Assembly: GCF_963082655.1 (NCBI RefSeq)
Contig: NC_081552.1
Span: 60,927,930-60,991,929 of the forward strand
Length of the DNA: 64,000 bases
Direction of reading: 5' to 3'
Origin: Stomoxys calcitrans
Lineage: Eukaryota > Arthropoda > Insecta > Diptera > Muscidae
Of the stretch, positions 1 to 11,536 are shown piece by piece. Each line of letters begins with the position of its first letter. The first letter of the stretch is position 1. The notes beneath the pieces were generated by a model. That model searched no databases. It was not told the origin of the DNA and was given only the letters and a program-made list of their open reading frames with translations. The position numbers and the translations under genes are program-made.

Positions 1-1284
1 CTAGAGACTCAAGAAGTCAAGATCCCAGATCGGTTTACATGGCAGCTATATCAGATTATGAACCGATTTGAGCCTTATTTGACACAGTCATTGAAAGTAA
101 GAATAAAATACGTCATGCAAAATTTCATCCAAATCGGATAGGAATTGCGCCCTCTAGAAGCTCAAGAAGTCAAGTCCCCAGATCTTTTTATATGACAGCT
201 ATATCAGGTTATGAACTGATCTCAACCACACTTGGCACAGTTGTTGAATATCATAACAAAATACTTCGTGCAAATAGTCATTCAAATCGGATAAGGATTC
301 CGGCCTCTGGAGGCTCAAGAAGTAAAGACCCATGATCGGTTTGTATGACAGCTATATCAGGTTTTAAAACGATTTGAACCATACATGGCACAGTTGTTGA
401 ATATCATAACAAAATACTTCGTGCAAAAGGTCCTTCTAATCGGATAAGAATTCCGCCCTCTGGATGCTCAAGAAATCAAGACCCAAGATCGGTTTATATG
501 GCAGCTATATCAGGTTATAGACCGATTTGAACCTTATTTGACACAGTTGTTGGATATCATAACAAAACACGTCGTGCAAAATTTCATTCCAATCGGATAA
601 GAATTGCGCACGCTAGAGGCTCAAGAAGTCAAGACCCAAGATCGGTTTATATGGCGGCTATATCAGGTTATGAACCGATTTGAACCATACTTGGCGCAGT
701 TGTTGGATATCGTAATAAAACACGTTGTGCAAAATTTCATTCCAATCGGAGAAGAATTGCGCACTCTAGAGGCTCAAGAAATCAAGACCCAAGATCGGTT
801 TAAAGGACAGCTATAACAGGTTATGAACCGATTTGAACTATGCTTGGCACAGTTGTTGGATATCATAACAAAACACGTCGTGCGAAATTTCTTTCCAATC
901 GGATAAGAATTGCGCACGCTAGAGGCTCAAGAAGTCAAGACCCAAGACCGGTTTATATGACAGCTATATCAGGTTATGAACCGGTTTGAAACATACTTGG
1001 CACAGTTGTTTGATATCATAACAAAATACTTCGTGCAAAAATTCATTCCAATCCGATAAGAATTGCGCACTCTAGAGGCTCAAGAAGTCAAGACCCAAGA
1101 TCGGTTTTTTCGTAAGTTAGCGTGCTTCGACAGACAGACGGACGGACATGTCTAGATCGACATAAAATGTCATGACGATCAAGAATATATATACTTTATG
1201 GGGTCTCAGACGAATATTTCGAGTAATTATAAACAGAACGACGAAATTAGTATACCCCCCATCCTATGGTGGAGAGTATAAAAA
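1..1284 (-). mobile_element. DINE-1-like (Helentron-derived) element, cut by window start
   Basis: The left side starts inside the tandem-unit array; the units repeat about every 153 bp and carry the core TATATGGCAGCTATATCAGG and ACCGATTTGAACC. The right side (about 1110-1284) is the element's 5' block read in reverse: a short GACG run, GATCAAGAATATATATAC, a pair of GTATACC/GGTATA-type arms and a final TATAAAAAG. The 3' palindrome end lies outside the window. No coding capacity is expected; the open frame across 604-816 is simply the repeat read through. Confidence 0.88.
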
Positions 1285-1339
1285 GATGAATCGATGACTA
1301 TGTAATAGGTAGTCATATATTCACTTATAGACAATTACC

Positions 1340-1610
1340 ACATGATGATTAATGTTATAGGCTTTAAGCCACTCCAAGCGAGTAGTAGCACTAACATTTA
1401 AGTTAGCGCCATCTATTGGTTGTTCTCAAATGGATTTAGTAGATCCAGTCGAAAACAGCCAGTAAATTTCACTAAATTGGAAAAGCCAACATGAAAAGAA
1501 AGAGGGCCGAGTGGTCAAAATTGATCACAAAGCATTTAACTTCGTTATGACGTCGTTGCGGTTGTTTGCGGTATTATTTTTTAACTTTCCCAATATAAGA
1601 CGGGCCTCAA
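1340..1610 (+). repeat. Unnamed interspersed repeat X2, copy 1
   Basis: This segment shares several blocks in the same order with the reverse complement of about 13260-13700: CCACTCCAAGCGAGTAG, GCACTAACATTTAAG with CATCTAT, and GCGGTTGTTTGC followed by ATTATTTTTTAA and AAGACGGG. A third, short piece lies at 60613-60676. I recognise no coding domain or termini. It could be part of a larger transposon whose ends were lost to the DINE insertions that abut all three copies. Confidence 0.6.
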
Positions 1611-2177
1611 CAATAATTTTCAAATTCACTAGATTCGGAGATTGGTGGGGCGATTTAAGCGAAACTTTGTTTCCACACTTACATTAACGTAAACTCAAAA
1701 ATTTGGTATCAGAATCTAAGGTGGGGAGCCTAGGAGAATCGCCCAGCCCAAAAACCCGCCAATCGAATTTATTGACCAATCACTGCAATATGGGTATCAA
1801 AGTAATGGAATTTGAGAGTACAAAGCGATCTGATATTTAATTGTGGGAATAAGTGTTTCGTTGGTCACCCCACCCCAGAAAACCCCTCAAATCGGACATA
1901 TTTTTCGACCATGGCAATATGGGTCTTAAAGGAAAGGTCTTTGGGAGTAGGCACGAAATTTACTTTCTCTTTTGGGACCAAGTCTCTGGGGATCCACCAC
2001 ACCCTTAAACAGGAGTTATACTTATTGCGGTTTAAATAAGAGGTATTTGAAAGTAGAAAAATCAACAGAAAAACTGGAATACATTTTCAGCAATTTCCAA
2101 ATTTAGAGAACTTTTCTCCAACATAGTATTATCGGGCGCAGCAGAGCGGGCCGGGCTCAGCTATCTATTATATAAAA
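1603..2177 (+). repeat. CTAGT-family repeat, partial copy with 3' tip
   Basis: It contains the degenerate tandem phrases of this family (AATATGGG, CCACCCC..AAAACCCC, AAATCGGACATATTT, GACCATGGCAATATGGG) and finishes with the family's GC-rich tip GCAGAGCGGGCCGGGCTCAG followed by CTAT at about 2135-2165. The tip resembles a Helitron-type 3' end (stem-loop then CTAG), but that is inference. The two overlapping open frames here (1812-2039 and 1865-2065 on opposite strands) are not gene-like. Confidence 0.6.
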
Positions 2178-3181
2178 ACAAGTAAAAGCGTGCTAAGTTC
2201 GGCCGGGCCGAATCTTATATACCCTCCACAATGGATCGCATTTGTCGATAAAAGAAAATAATTGCTATGTTATTGGAACAATATCAAGTTAGGGTTCATT
2301 TCGGACCATAATTGAGCTGAATATTGGAGACCATAATAGAAATCATTGTGTTAAATGTCAATCAAATCTAGCAAGAATTGCGCACTTTAGGGGCTGAAGA
2401 AATAAAATAGGTAGATCGGTTTATAGCCTATAAACCAATTCATGACAAATTCGACACGTATATTAAAGGTCATGGGAGAAGCCGTTGTACAAAATTTCAG
2501 CGTTCATTCATTTCAACACGTCGTGCAATATTTCAGCCAAATCTGATAGGAATTGCTTCCTCTAGAGGCTCTAGAAGTGAAGACCCCTGATCGGTTTATA
2601 TGGCAGCTATATCAGGTTATGGACCGAGTTGAAGAATTTTTAGCACAGTTGTTGAAAGTCATAACAAAACACCTCATGCTAAATTTTAGTCAAATCGGAT
2701 AATAACTGCGTCCTCTAGTGGCTCAAGAAATCTTGACCCCAGATCGGTTTATATGGCAGCTATATCCAGTTATATACCGATTTAAACTATTCTTAACACA
2801 GTTTTTGGAAGTCATAACAAAACGAGTCGTGCAAAATTTCAGCCAAATCGGATAGGAATTGTGCCCTCTAGCGGCTCAAGAAATCAAGATCCCAGATCGG
2901 TTTATATGGCAGATATATCAAAACGTGGACCGATAAAGCCCATTTACAAGCCCAACCGACCTACACTAATAAGAAGTATTTGTGTAAAATTTCAAGCGGT
3001 TAGCTTTACTCCTTCGAAAGTTTGCGTGCTTTCGGCAGACAGACGGACATGGCTAGTTCGACGTAAAATGTCATGACGATAAAGAATATTTGTACTTTAT
3101 AGGGTCTTAGACGAATATTTCGAGGAGTTACAAACAGAATGACGTGATTAGTATACCCCCATTCTAAGGTGGAGGGTATAG
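2178..3181 (-). mobile_element. DINE-1-like element, complete ends
   Basis: The 3' end on the left reads ACAAGTAAAAGCGTGCTAAG, then the palindrome TTCGGCCGGGCCGAA and TATATACCCTCCAC. About four diverged 153-bp units follow. The 5' block on the right has CAGACAGACGGACATGG, AGAATATTTGTAC and GGTGGAGGGTATA. The GACG microsatellite is nearly absent. It is older than most copies here, judging by the many substitutions in the units. Confidence 0.88.
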
Positions 3182-3431
3182 TGAATAGTCTGTTCCGTAT
3201 AGACTCAAAAACGGCTAAACCGATTTTCATGAAATTTCCTTGTGAAAACAGGGTACTTAATTTTTTGATATAAAAAAGCCAGATCTCGGATATGGGTGCA
3301 CCGACTTAAGTGAAATTTTGCGTTAGGGCACCCCAAAAACACGAAATTGGTGAAAAATTTTGGGGTCAATTAGACTAGGGGCGCCCCATTTCAAAACCCA
3401 ACCAAATCAACTGCGATATCTTATACAATAG
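3182..3431 (+). repeat. CTAGT-family repeat, 5' fragment
   Basis: It has the family's 5' phrases: GTTCCGTATAGACTCAAAAA, ACGGCTAAACCGATTTT and GAAATTTCC, then CAGATCTCGGATATGGGTG. It is cut off before the tandem region and is followed directly by a second copy that starts afresh with AAAAATCAATTTGTGTTTG. The left edge abuts the DINE at 2178-3181. Confidence 0.6.
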
Positions 3432-5465
3432 ATAAAAATCAATTTGTGTTTGTTTGTAGGTTTGTTTGTGTGTTCCTTATAGACTCAGAAACGGCTGAAC
3501 AGGTTTTCTTGAAATTTTCACAGATGGTGCATAATGATCCCGTGGTGAAAATAAGGTACTACATTTTTTGATATCTGACGGGCGGGCGGACCCTCCCCTT
3601 ACCCAAATTTTTGAGAAACGCCAGATTTCGGAAATGGGTGGTGGGATTTAAGCGAAATTTTGTGTGCTCTCATATAGTACCCAAAAATAAAAATTTGGTA
3701 TCCAAATTTCGGATCGGGTACCTAGGAGGGCTGCTTCCTCCTAAAACCTACCCAACATATATTTAGACCAATCACGACAATATGGAACTCAAATAAAAGG
3801 TATTTAGGATAACAAAACGTATCTGATATCCAATTGTCGGACCAAGTGCAAGGGGGACCACCCCAAGCCCCAAAACACCCCTAAATCGGACATACAATAT
3901 TTACCGACCATGGCAATGTGGGTATCAAATGAAAGGTATTTGAGAGTAGAATTAAATTAAATTAAAGGTATTTGAATGTAGAATACGAATCTGATATCCA
4001 AATTTGGGACCAAGTGTTTGGGGGCCGTCTCTCACCAAAAACTTCCCCCAAAGGGGACAAATTCACGACTATAGCAATATGGGGCTTAAATGAAAAGTCT
4101 TTGGAAGTAAAGCTCGAATTTGATATCAATATTCGGGAGAAGTGTCTCCGGGGCCACCCCACCCCCACAACACCACCCAAATAGTAAGTATTTGCTGACT
4201 TTTGCAATATGAAGCTCAAATAAGAGGGTTTTTGAAGTGGAACACGAATCCTATAAATATTTTCAAGCCCAACTCACTGAATGGCCGCCCATTCCCCAAA
4301 ACACCCACCAGGCCGGTCACGTTTGCCGACTATGGAAAATTTGGGCTCAAATTAAAGGTATGTGGGAGTGGACCACGTATCTGATATCAATATTAGGGTC
4401 CAACTGTCTAGGGGACGTCCCACCACCATAACAACCCCTAAATGGGACGTAGTTGCTCACCAAGACAATTCGGGTCTTAAAGAGAGTGAAACTAAATATT
4501 TATAGATTTTAGGGCCAATACCCAAAACCGGACATATTTGCTGACTTTTGTAATAAGCAGTTTAAATTAGGTTAGAAAGCTAATTCGATATCCAATTTTA
4601 AGGCCAATGGCAATATGGGGTTTAACTAAATGATATAAATATATATGAGAATAGAACAAGTTGATGATATAGGTTCAGGGTTTAGTGTTTGGTGGACCAC
4701 CCCAATCCCCAAAACACCCCTAAATCGGGCATATATACCGACCATGTCAATGTGTGGCTAAAATGAAAGGTATTGAGGTGTAGAGCAAGAATTGATACCC
4801 GTTTTCGAACCCAATTTTCTAGGGGTCTACCCCTTTCCCAAAATACCCCACAAACAGCTATTATTTAGTGGCTATCGCAATATGGGGCTTAAATAAAGGT
4901 ATTTGGAAGTAGAATACGAATTTGATATCCATATGTAGGATCATGTATTTAGGGCATCATCCCTTTCCCAAAACACTCCCAAAGGAAAAAAAATTTCGAC
5001 CATGCCAATATGTGGCTCAAATAAAAGGTATTTAAGATTAGAAAACGAATTTGATAACCTATTTTGGGGCTATATGTTTGGGGGACGCCTCATCCCGTAA
5101 ACTCCTGTTGAGCCAATGGCAATATGGGGTTTAAGTAAATGCTATTTGAGAGAAGAGCACGATGGTGATATTTTTTCAGGGCCAAGTATCTGGGGACCCC
5201 CTTTCCCCATCAGACATCATGAGAATATCGGCCTGAAATGAAGTACTTTAATAATGGGGTACACCTTACATCCAAACTTAAATTCGTAGACCTATAAAGA
5301 TCATGTGGGTTTCAGATAAAGACACTTTTATAGTTAAACTGTTAGTCAAGTTTGCATGGTGTTTCACTAAAAGATCTTTAATTGTCGAAAATAAATAATT
5401 CAAGGAAACATTGGTTCCATGTAAAGTAAAAGAAGGCGCAGCGGAGCGGGCCTGGGTCAGCTAGT
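3432..5465 (+). repeat. CTAGT-family repeat, near full-length copy
   Basis: The left end is AAAAATCAATTTGTGTTTG and the TTCCTTATAGACTCAGAAAC phrase. The body is roughly a dozen degenerate units built on 'CAAATAAAAGGTATTTGGGAGTAGA ... ACGAATTTGATATCC ... CCACCCC..CAAAACACCCC ... GACCATGGCAATATGGGGCT' motifs. A unique tail (about 5313-5440, with CACTAAAAGATCTTTAATTG) leads to GGCGCAGCGGAGCGGGCC and CAGCTAGT. The same tail and tip recur at 40985-41140. The end is compatible with a Helitron-type CTAG terminus. No convincing protein is encoded. Confidence 0.65.
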
Positions 5466-5735
5466 AGCTCCTATATAAACCGATCTCTCGATTATAATTC
5501 TTGAGCTTCTAGAGGGACCAATGCTTATCCAACTTAAATGAACTTTGGCACAACGACTTCCTGTGTGACTTGTAACATACGGGTTTAATATGGTCCGAAT
5601 CGGTCCATAACCTGATATGGTTCCTATATAAACAGATCTCCCGGCGCAATTCTTAATCGATTTGACTGACATTTTGCTCAATGAATTCTACTTTGGTCTC
5701 CAATATCCCAACAATGTATGGCACCGATCGGCTCA
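5466..5735 (+). repeat. DINE-1-like tandem units without ends
   Basis: Two diverged units are visible through CCATAACCTGATATGG, TATATAAACAGATCTCCC and CCTATATAAACCGATCTC. Neither element end is present. It is probably the relic of an old insertion or of a larger decayed copy. Confidence 0.6.
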
Positions 5736-6141
5736 GAGCTTGGAAAATCTCATAAATCCTTTGTTTGCGGAAGCAGGAAGTTTATGAGATGAGTCGTCTC
5801 TGAAACACTTGGCCATAAAACAGATATCATATTTAAGCACCTTTTTTGCCATAATCCACAAATATGTCCAGTTTGAGGTGTATGTAGGGTGGGGCGGGTA
5901 CCCAGGTGCTAAACCCTGAAAAATATCAGCGTCGTGCTCTACTATTAAATTCCTTTTATTGAGCTGCAATTGCAATTGGTTAAGGGGAAGTTTATGGGGT
6001 GAGACTACCCCCAAACACTTCATCTACTATCAAATACCTTTCATTTGAGCCCCTTAGTAGGGGCTCAAATAGGTCATGTAGGCAAACATGACCTGTTTGA
6101 AGAAAGTTTAGGGGGAGAACCCTGAAATAATATCAGCATCT
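5736..6141 (-). repeat. CTAGT-family repeat, reverse orientation
   Basis: Read on the minus strand it matches the phrase set seen at 41412-41600 on the plus strand (GAGCACGACGCTGATATT, CCCGCCCCACCCTACATAC, TGGACATATTTGTGGATTATGGCA). The SINE at 6142-6414 is inserted in it, and a short piece continues at 6426-6507. Confidence 0.55.
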
Positions 6142-6414
6142 GCAAATGCAAATTTGCCCATGAACATTCCATTGAGGAACTGGGGCAAACTACTCACAAA
6201 TCAATGAGTGCTGTCCGAACCAATTTTAAGCTCAATAATAAGGGACCTTCTTTTTATAGCCATGTCCGAACATGGCAAAGTACCTCACACATGTCGCCAG
6301 CATTAAGAGGGGGTAACAACCGCTCAAAAATTTTATGATGTTCCTGCCAGGATTCGAACCTAGGCGTTCAGCGTCATTGGCGGCCATCCTAACCTCTGCG
6401 TTACGGTGGCCTCC
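6142..6414 (-). mobile_element. tRNA-derived SINE with perfect 11-bp target duplication
   Basis: On the minus strand it begins GGCCACCGTAACGCAGAGG (A-box region), continues through a GCGTTCAGCG-type anticodon arm and CTAGGTTCGAATCC (B box), and has a tRNA-unrelated body with GGTTGTTACCCCC and a GGACTTCGGACA-like stretch, ending near CAATGGAATGTTC. It is flanked by the direct repeat TATCAGCATCT at 6131-6141 and 6415-6425, the mark of LINE-driven retroposition. Internal polymerase III promoter boxes are seen; transcription is inferred. Sister copies are at 24965 and 41845. Confidence 0.85.
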
Positions 6415-6507
6415 TATCAGCATCTATAGCATCATTTTGGTTGAGCCCCATAATGTCAAGCATTCAGGGCTACGGGTCTTGTTCAGATCCACACTTAGGA
6501 TACCACA

Positions 6508-8015
6508 TTTTTATACCCTCCACCATAAGATGGGGGGTATACTAATTTCGTCATTCTGTTTGTAACTACTCGAAATATTCGTCTGAGACCCCATAAAGTA
6601 TATATATTCTTGATCGTCGTGACATTTTATGTCGATCTAGCCATGTCCGTCCGTCTGTCCGTCCGTCCGTCCGTCCGTCCGTCCGTCCGTCTGTCTGTCG
6701 AAAGCACGCTAACTTCCGAAGGAGTAAAGCTAGCCGCTTGAAATTTTGCACAAATACTTCTTATTAGTGTAGGTCGGATGGTATTGTAAATGGGCCATAT
6801 CGGTCCATGTTTTGATATAGCTGCCATATAAACCGATCTTGGGTCTTGACTTCTTTAGCCTGTAGAGTGCGCAATTCTTATCCGATTGGAACGAAAATTT
6901 GCATGACGTGCTTTGCTATGATATCCAACAACTGTGCCAAGTATGGTTCAAATCGGTTCATAACCTGATATAGCTGCCATATAAACCGATCTTGGGTCTT
7001 GATTTCTTGAGCCTCTAGCGTGCGCAATTTTTATCCGATCAGAATGAAATTTTGCAGAACGTGTTTTGTTATGATATCCAACAACTGTGCCCAGTATGGT
7101 TCAAATCGGTTCATAACCTGATATAGCTGCCATATAAACCGATCTTGGGTCTTGACTTCTTGAGCCTCTAGAGTGCGCAATTCTTATCCGATTGGAATGA
7201 AATTTTGCACGACGTGTTTTGTTATGATACCCAACAACTGTGCCAAGTATGGTTCAAATCGGTCCATTACCTGATATAGCTACCATATAAACCGATCTTG
7301 GGTCTTGACTTCTTGACCCTCTAGAGGGCACAATTCTTATCCGATTTGAATGAATTTTTGCACGAAGTATTTCGTTATGATATCCAACAACTGTGCCAAG
7401 TATTGTTCAAATCGGTTCATAAACTGATATAGCTGTCATATAAACAGATCTGGGGATTTGATTTCTTGAGCTTCTAGAGGGCGCAATTCCTAACCGATTT
7501 GGCTGAAATTTTGCATGACGTATTTTATTTTTACTTTCAACAACTGGGTCAAATAAGGTTCAAATCGGTTCATAACCTGATATAGCTGCCATATAAACCG
7601 ATCTGGGATCTTGACTTCTTGAGCCTCTAGAGGTCGCAATTATTATCCGATATGCCTGAAATTTTGTACGATGGATCCTCTCATGACCATCAACAAACGT
7701 GTTTATTATGGTCTGAATCGGTCTATAGCCCGACACAGATCCCATATAAATCGTTCTCTCTATTTTACTTCGTGAGCCCCAATGGGCGCAATTCTTAAAC
7801 GAATTGGCTGAAATTTTACACAGGCCTCCAACATTTAATTTAATTGTGGTCCGAACCGGTCCATATCTTGATATCGTTTTAATAGCAGAGCAACTCTTTT
7901 CTTATATCCTTTTTTGCCTAAGAAGAGATGCCGGGAAAAGAACTTGACAAATTCGATCCATGGTGGAGGGTATATAAGATTCGGCCCGGCCGAACTTAGC
8001 ACGCTTTTACTTGTT
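6508..8015 (+). mobile_element. DINE-1-like element, complete
   Basis: The 5' end TTTTTATACCCTCCACCATA is followed by AGATGGGGGGTATAC, TATATATTCTTGATCGTCG, a long GTCC run, AAGCACGCTAACTTCCGAAG, then about six 153-bp units and a divergent unit pair. The 3' end is ATGGTGGAGGGTATATAAG, the palindrome TTCGGCCCGGCCGAA, TTAGCACGCTTTTACTTGTT. Both ends and all internal blocks are present, so it is a good reference copy for the subfamily 1 structure. Confidence 0.93.
6641..6699 (+). repeat. (GTCC)n microsatellite in a DINE 5' block
   Basis: About a dozen GTCC/GTCT tetranucleotides. This is the expected (GTCY)n position of mini-me/DINE elements. The copy number differs sharply between elements in this window. 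Confidence 0.95.
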
Positions 8016-8128
8016 AACGATCCGCAGGTCCTCCTGTGTCTATCCCAATCTGCGAATAAAAAGAGAACTCTCCTACCGAAGACCTTTTACCGCTGTCCTA
8101 TTCTATCCTGGTCGGCCTTCATTTATTA
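8016..8128 (+). repeat. Unnamed repeat R3, copy A (interrupted by a DINE)
   Basis: GATCCGCAGGTCCTCCTGTG, CTATCCCAATCTGCG and TTCTATCCTGGTCGGCCTTC match copy B at 9775-9900. The part upstream of the DINE, ending in GTTCAGATCCACACTTAGG at 6484-6502, corresponds to copy B at about 9695. So the 6508-8015 element sits inside copy A. The family is unknown; it may be part of the CTAGT family. Confidence 0.6.
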
Positions 8129-9427
8129 TTATACCCTCCACCATAAGATGGGGGGTATACTAATTTCGTCATTCTGTTTGTAACTACTCGAAATATTCGT
8201 CTGAGACCCCATAAGGTATATATATTCTTGATCGTCGTGAAATTTTATGTTGATCTAGCCATGTCCGTCCGTCTGTCCGTCCGTCCGTCCGTCTGTCTGT
8301 CGAAAGCACGCTAACTTCCGAAGGAGTAAAGATAGCCGCTTGAAATTTTGCACAAATACTTCTTATTAGTGTAGGTCGGTTGGTATTGTAAATGGGCCAT
8401 ATCGGTCCATGTTTTGATATAGCTGCCATATAAACCGATCTTGGGTCTTGACTTCTTGAGCGTCTAGAGTGCGCAATTCTTATCCGATTGGGATGAAATT
8501 TTGCACGACGTGTTTTGCTATAATATCCAACAACTGTGCCAAGTATAGTTCAAATCGGTTCATAACCTGATATAGCTGCCATATAAACCGATCTTGGGCC
8601 TTGAATTCTTGAGCCTCTAGAGAGCGCAATTCTTATCCGATTGGAATGAAATTTTGCACGACGTGTTTCGTTATTACATCCAACAATTGTGTCAAGTATG
8701 GTTCAAATCGGTCCATAACCTGATATAGCTGCCATATAAACCGATCTGGGGTCTTGACTTCTTGAGCCTCTAGAGTGCGCAATTCTTATCCGATTGGAAT
8801 GAAATTCTGCACGTAATATTTTGTTATGATATGCAACAACTGTGCTAAATATGGTTCAAATTGGTTCATAACCTGATATAGCTGTCATATAAACAGATCT
8901 GGGGACTTGACTTCTTGAGCTTCTAAAGGGAACAATTCCTATCCGATTTGGCTGAAATTTCGCAAAACGTTTTTCATTGTTACTTTCAACAACTATGTCA
9001 AATAAAGTACAAGTTGGTTCATAACCTAATTTAGCTGCCATATAAACCGATATGGGATCTTGACTTCTTGAGCCTCTAGAGGTCGAAATTATTATCCCAT
9101 TTGCCTGAAATTTTGTACTACAGATTCTCTCATGACCATTAACATACGTGTTTATTATGGTCTGAATCGGTCGATAGCCCGATACAGCTTCCATATAAAT
9201 CGATCTCTCTATTTTACTTTTTGAGCTCACAAAGAGCGCAATTCTTATTCGAATTGGCTGACATTTTACACAGGTCTCCAGGTCTCGCTCTAATAGCAGA
9301 GCAAATCTTTTCTTATATCCTTTTTTTGCCTAAGAAGAGATGCCGGGAAAAGAACTCGACAAATGCGATCCATGGTGGAGGGTATATAAGATTCGGCCCG
9401 GCCGAACTTAGCACGCTTTTACTTGTT
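8129..9427 (+). mobile_element. DINE-1-like element, complete
   Basis: The 5' end ATACCCTCCACCATAAGATG follows a TATTATT host stretch. It has a short GTCC run (about 8262-8300), about five units, and the 3' end with TTCGGCCCGGCCGAA and ACTTGTT. It is separated from the previous DINE by only 113 bp of R3. Confidence 0.92.
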
Positions 9428-9906
9428 TTTAATTCCTAATGTTTAGGTAAATCGGGGGGAGGGCGTATGCCCTCTGATACGTCCTTTCATTTGAATACAA
9501 TATAATCTCGGTCGTCCTACATGACAGTTTGGTTTTTTTTATTGCTCTCCTCCTCGGTCCCCCCGACGCTAAGACCCAAAAGACAATTTATTTGAGTCCT
9601 TAAATGTCGAGATCTACATGTCCGGCTGAGCGAACATAATATGAAGCATTTTGAAGGTGGCTATCAAGATTTTTAGGGCTAGGGGTATCGTTCAGATCCA
9701 CACTAACTCATTTTTTTTTATTGGCAATCTACATTCAAAACCATATTTCAAAGCTACCACTTGGGATATCACAGTTTTAAAGATCCGCGTGTCCTCCTGT
9801 GTCTATCCCAATTTGAGGGTAAAAAGTGTACTCTACTACCAATGACCTTTTATTGCTCTTCTATTCTATCCTGATCGGCCTCCATATATTATTTATTATT
9901 CCATTA
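9428..9906 (+). repeat. CTAGT-family-like segment and R3 copy B
   Basis: The first half (about 9428-9650) has CTAGT-family phrases in reverse (GGGTCTTAGCG..., AAATAAATTGTCTTTTGGG on the minus strand). The second half repeats R3: GTTCAGATCCACACTAAC, AAGATCCGCGTGTCCTCCTG and TTCTATCCTGATCGGCCTCC. Nothing coding is recognised. Confidence 0.5.
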
Positions 9907-11406
9907 TTTTTATACCCTCCACCATAAGATGGGGGGTATACTAATTTCGTCATTCTGTTTGTAACTACTCGAAATATTCGTCTGAGACCCCATAAAGTAT
10001 ATATATTCTTGATCGTCGTGACATTTTATGTCGATCTAGCCATGTCCGTCCGTCTGTCCGTCCGTCCGTCCGTCCGTCCGTCTGTCTGTCGAAAGCACGC
10101 CAACTTCCGAAGGAGTAAAGCTAGCCGCTTGAAATTTTGCACAAATACTTCTTATTAGTGTAGGTCGGTTGGTATTGTAAATGGGCCATATCGGTCCATG
10201 TTTTGATATAGCTGCCATATAAACCGATCCTGGGTCTTGATTCTTGGGCCTCTAGAGTGCACAATTCTTATCCGATTGGAATAAAATTTCGCACGACGTG
10301 TTTTGTTATGATATCCAACAACTGTGCCAAGTTTGGCTCAAATCGGTCCATAACCTGATATAGCTGTTATATAAACCGATCTTGGGTCTTGACTTCTTGA
10401 GCCTCTAGAGGGCGCAATTCTTATCCGATTGGAATGGAATTTCGCACGACGTGTTTTGTTATGATACCCAACAACTGTGCCAAGTTTGGCTCAAATCGGT
10501 CCATAACCTGATATAGCTGCCATATAAACCGATCTTGGGTCTTGACTTCTTGAGTCTCTAGAGGGCGCAATTCTTATCCGATTTGAATGAATTTTGGCAC
10601 GACGTGTTTTGTTATGATATCCAACAACTGTGCCAAGTATGGTTTAAATCGGTCCATAACCTGATATAGCTGCGATATAAACCGATCTTGGGTCTTGACT
10701 TCTTGAGCCTCTAGAGTGTGCAATTCTCATCCGATTGGAATGAAATTTTGCACGACGTGTTTTGTCATAATATCCAACAACTGTGCCAAGAATGGTGCAA
10801 ATCGGCTTATAACCTGATATAGCTGCCATATAAACCGATCTTGGGTCTTGATTTCTTGAGCCTCTAGAGTGCGCAATTCTTATCCGATTTGAATGAATTT
10901 TGGCACGAAGTGTTTTGTTGTGATATCCAACAACTGTGCCAAGTATGGTTCAAATCGGTTCATAACCTGATATAGCTGTCATATAAACCGATCTGGGATC
11001 TTGATTTCTTGAGCCTCTAGAGGTCGCAATTATTATCCGATTTGCCTGAAATTTTGTACGACGGATTCTCTCATGACCATTAACATACGTGTTTATTATG
11101 GTATGAATCGGTCTATAGCCCGATACAGCTCCCATATAAATCGATCTCTCTATTTTACTTCTTGAGCCCCCAAAGGGCGCAATTCTTGTTCGAATTGGCT
11201 GACATTTTACACAGGTCTCCAACATATAATTTAATTGTGGTCCAAACCGGACCATATCTTGATATCGCTCTAATAACAGAGCAAATCTTTTCTTATATCC
11301 TGTTTTGCCTAAGAAGAGATGCCGGGAAAATAATTCGACAAATGCGATCCATGGTGGAGGGTATATAAGATTCGGCCCGGCCGAACTAAGCACGCTTTTA
11401 CTTGTT
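9907..11406 (+). mobile_element. DINE-1-like element, complete
   Basis: TTTTTATACCCTCCACCATA at the left, GTCC run at about 10041-10090, about seven units, and TTCGGCCCGGCCGAACTAAG with TTTTACTTGTT at the right. It sits immediately downstream of R3 copy B, just as the 8129 element sits downstream of copy A. Confidence 0.92.
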
Positions 11407-11536
11407 ATATATATGACTAGCTGAGCCCGGCCCGCTCCACTGCGCCTTCATTTCCACCACGCGAAAAATTTGTTTCTTATTCTTACTCAAAAATTTTGGC
11501 AACATTTGAACTAATCACATTTTTCTCCAAAATTCC
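11407..11536 (-). repeat. CTAGT-family 3' tip, reverse orientation
   Basis: GACTAGCTGAGCCCGGCCCG and CTCCACTGCGCC at 11415-11446 are the reverse complement of the family's GGCGCAG..GGAGCGGGCCGGG..CAGCTAGT terminus. About 90 bp of tail follows before the next DINE. Confidence 0.6.

Noticed and set aside
6508..8015. DINE ends as terminal inverted repeats of a cut-and-paste transposon
   Set aside because: The extreme ends (TTTTTATACCC and ACTTGTT) are not inverted repeats of each other; only subterminal segments pair, and no target duplications are visible.
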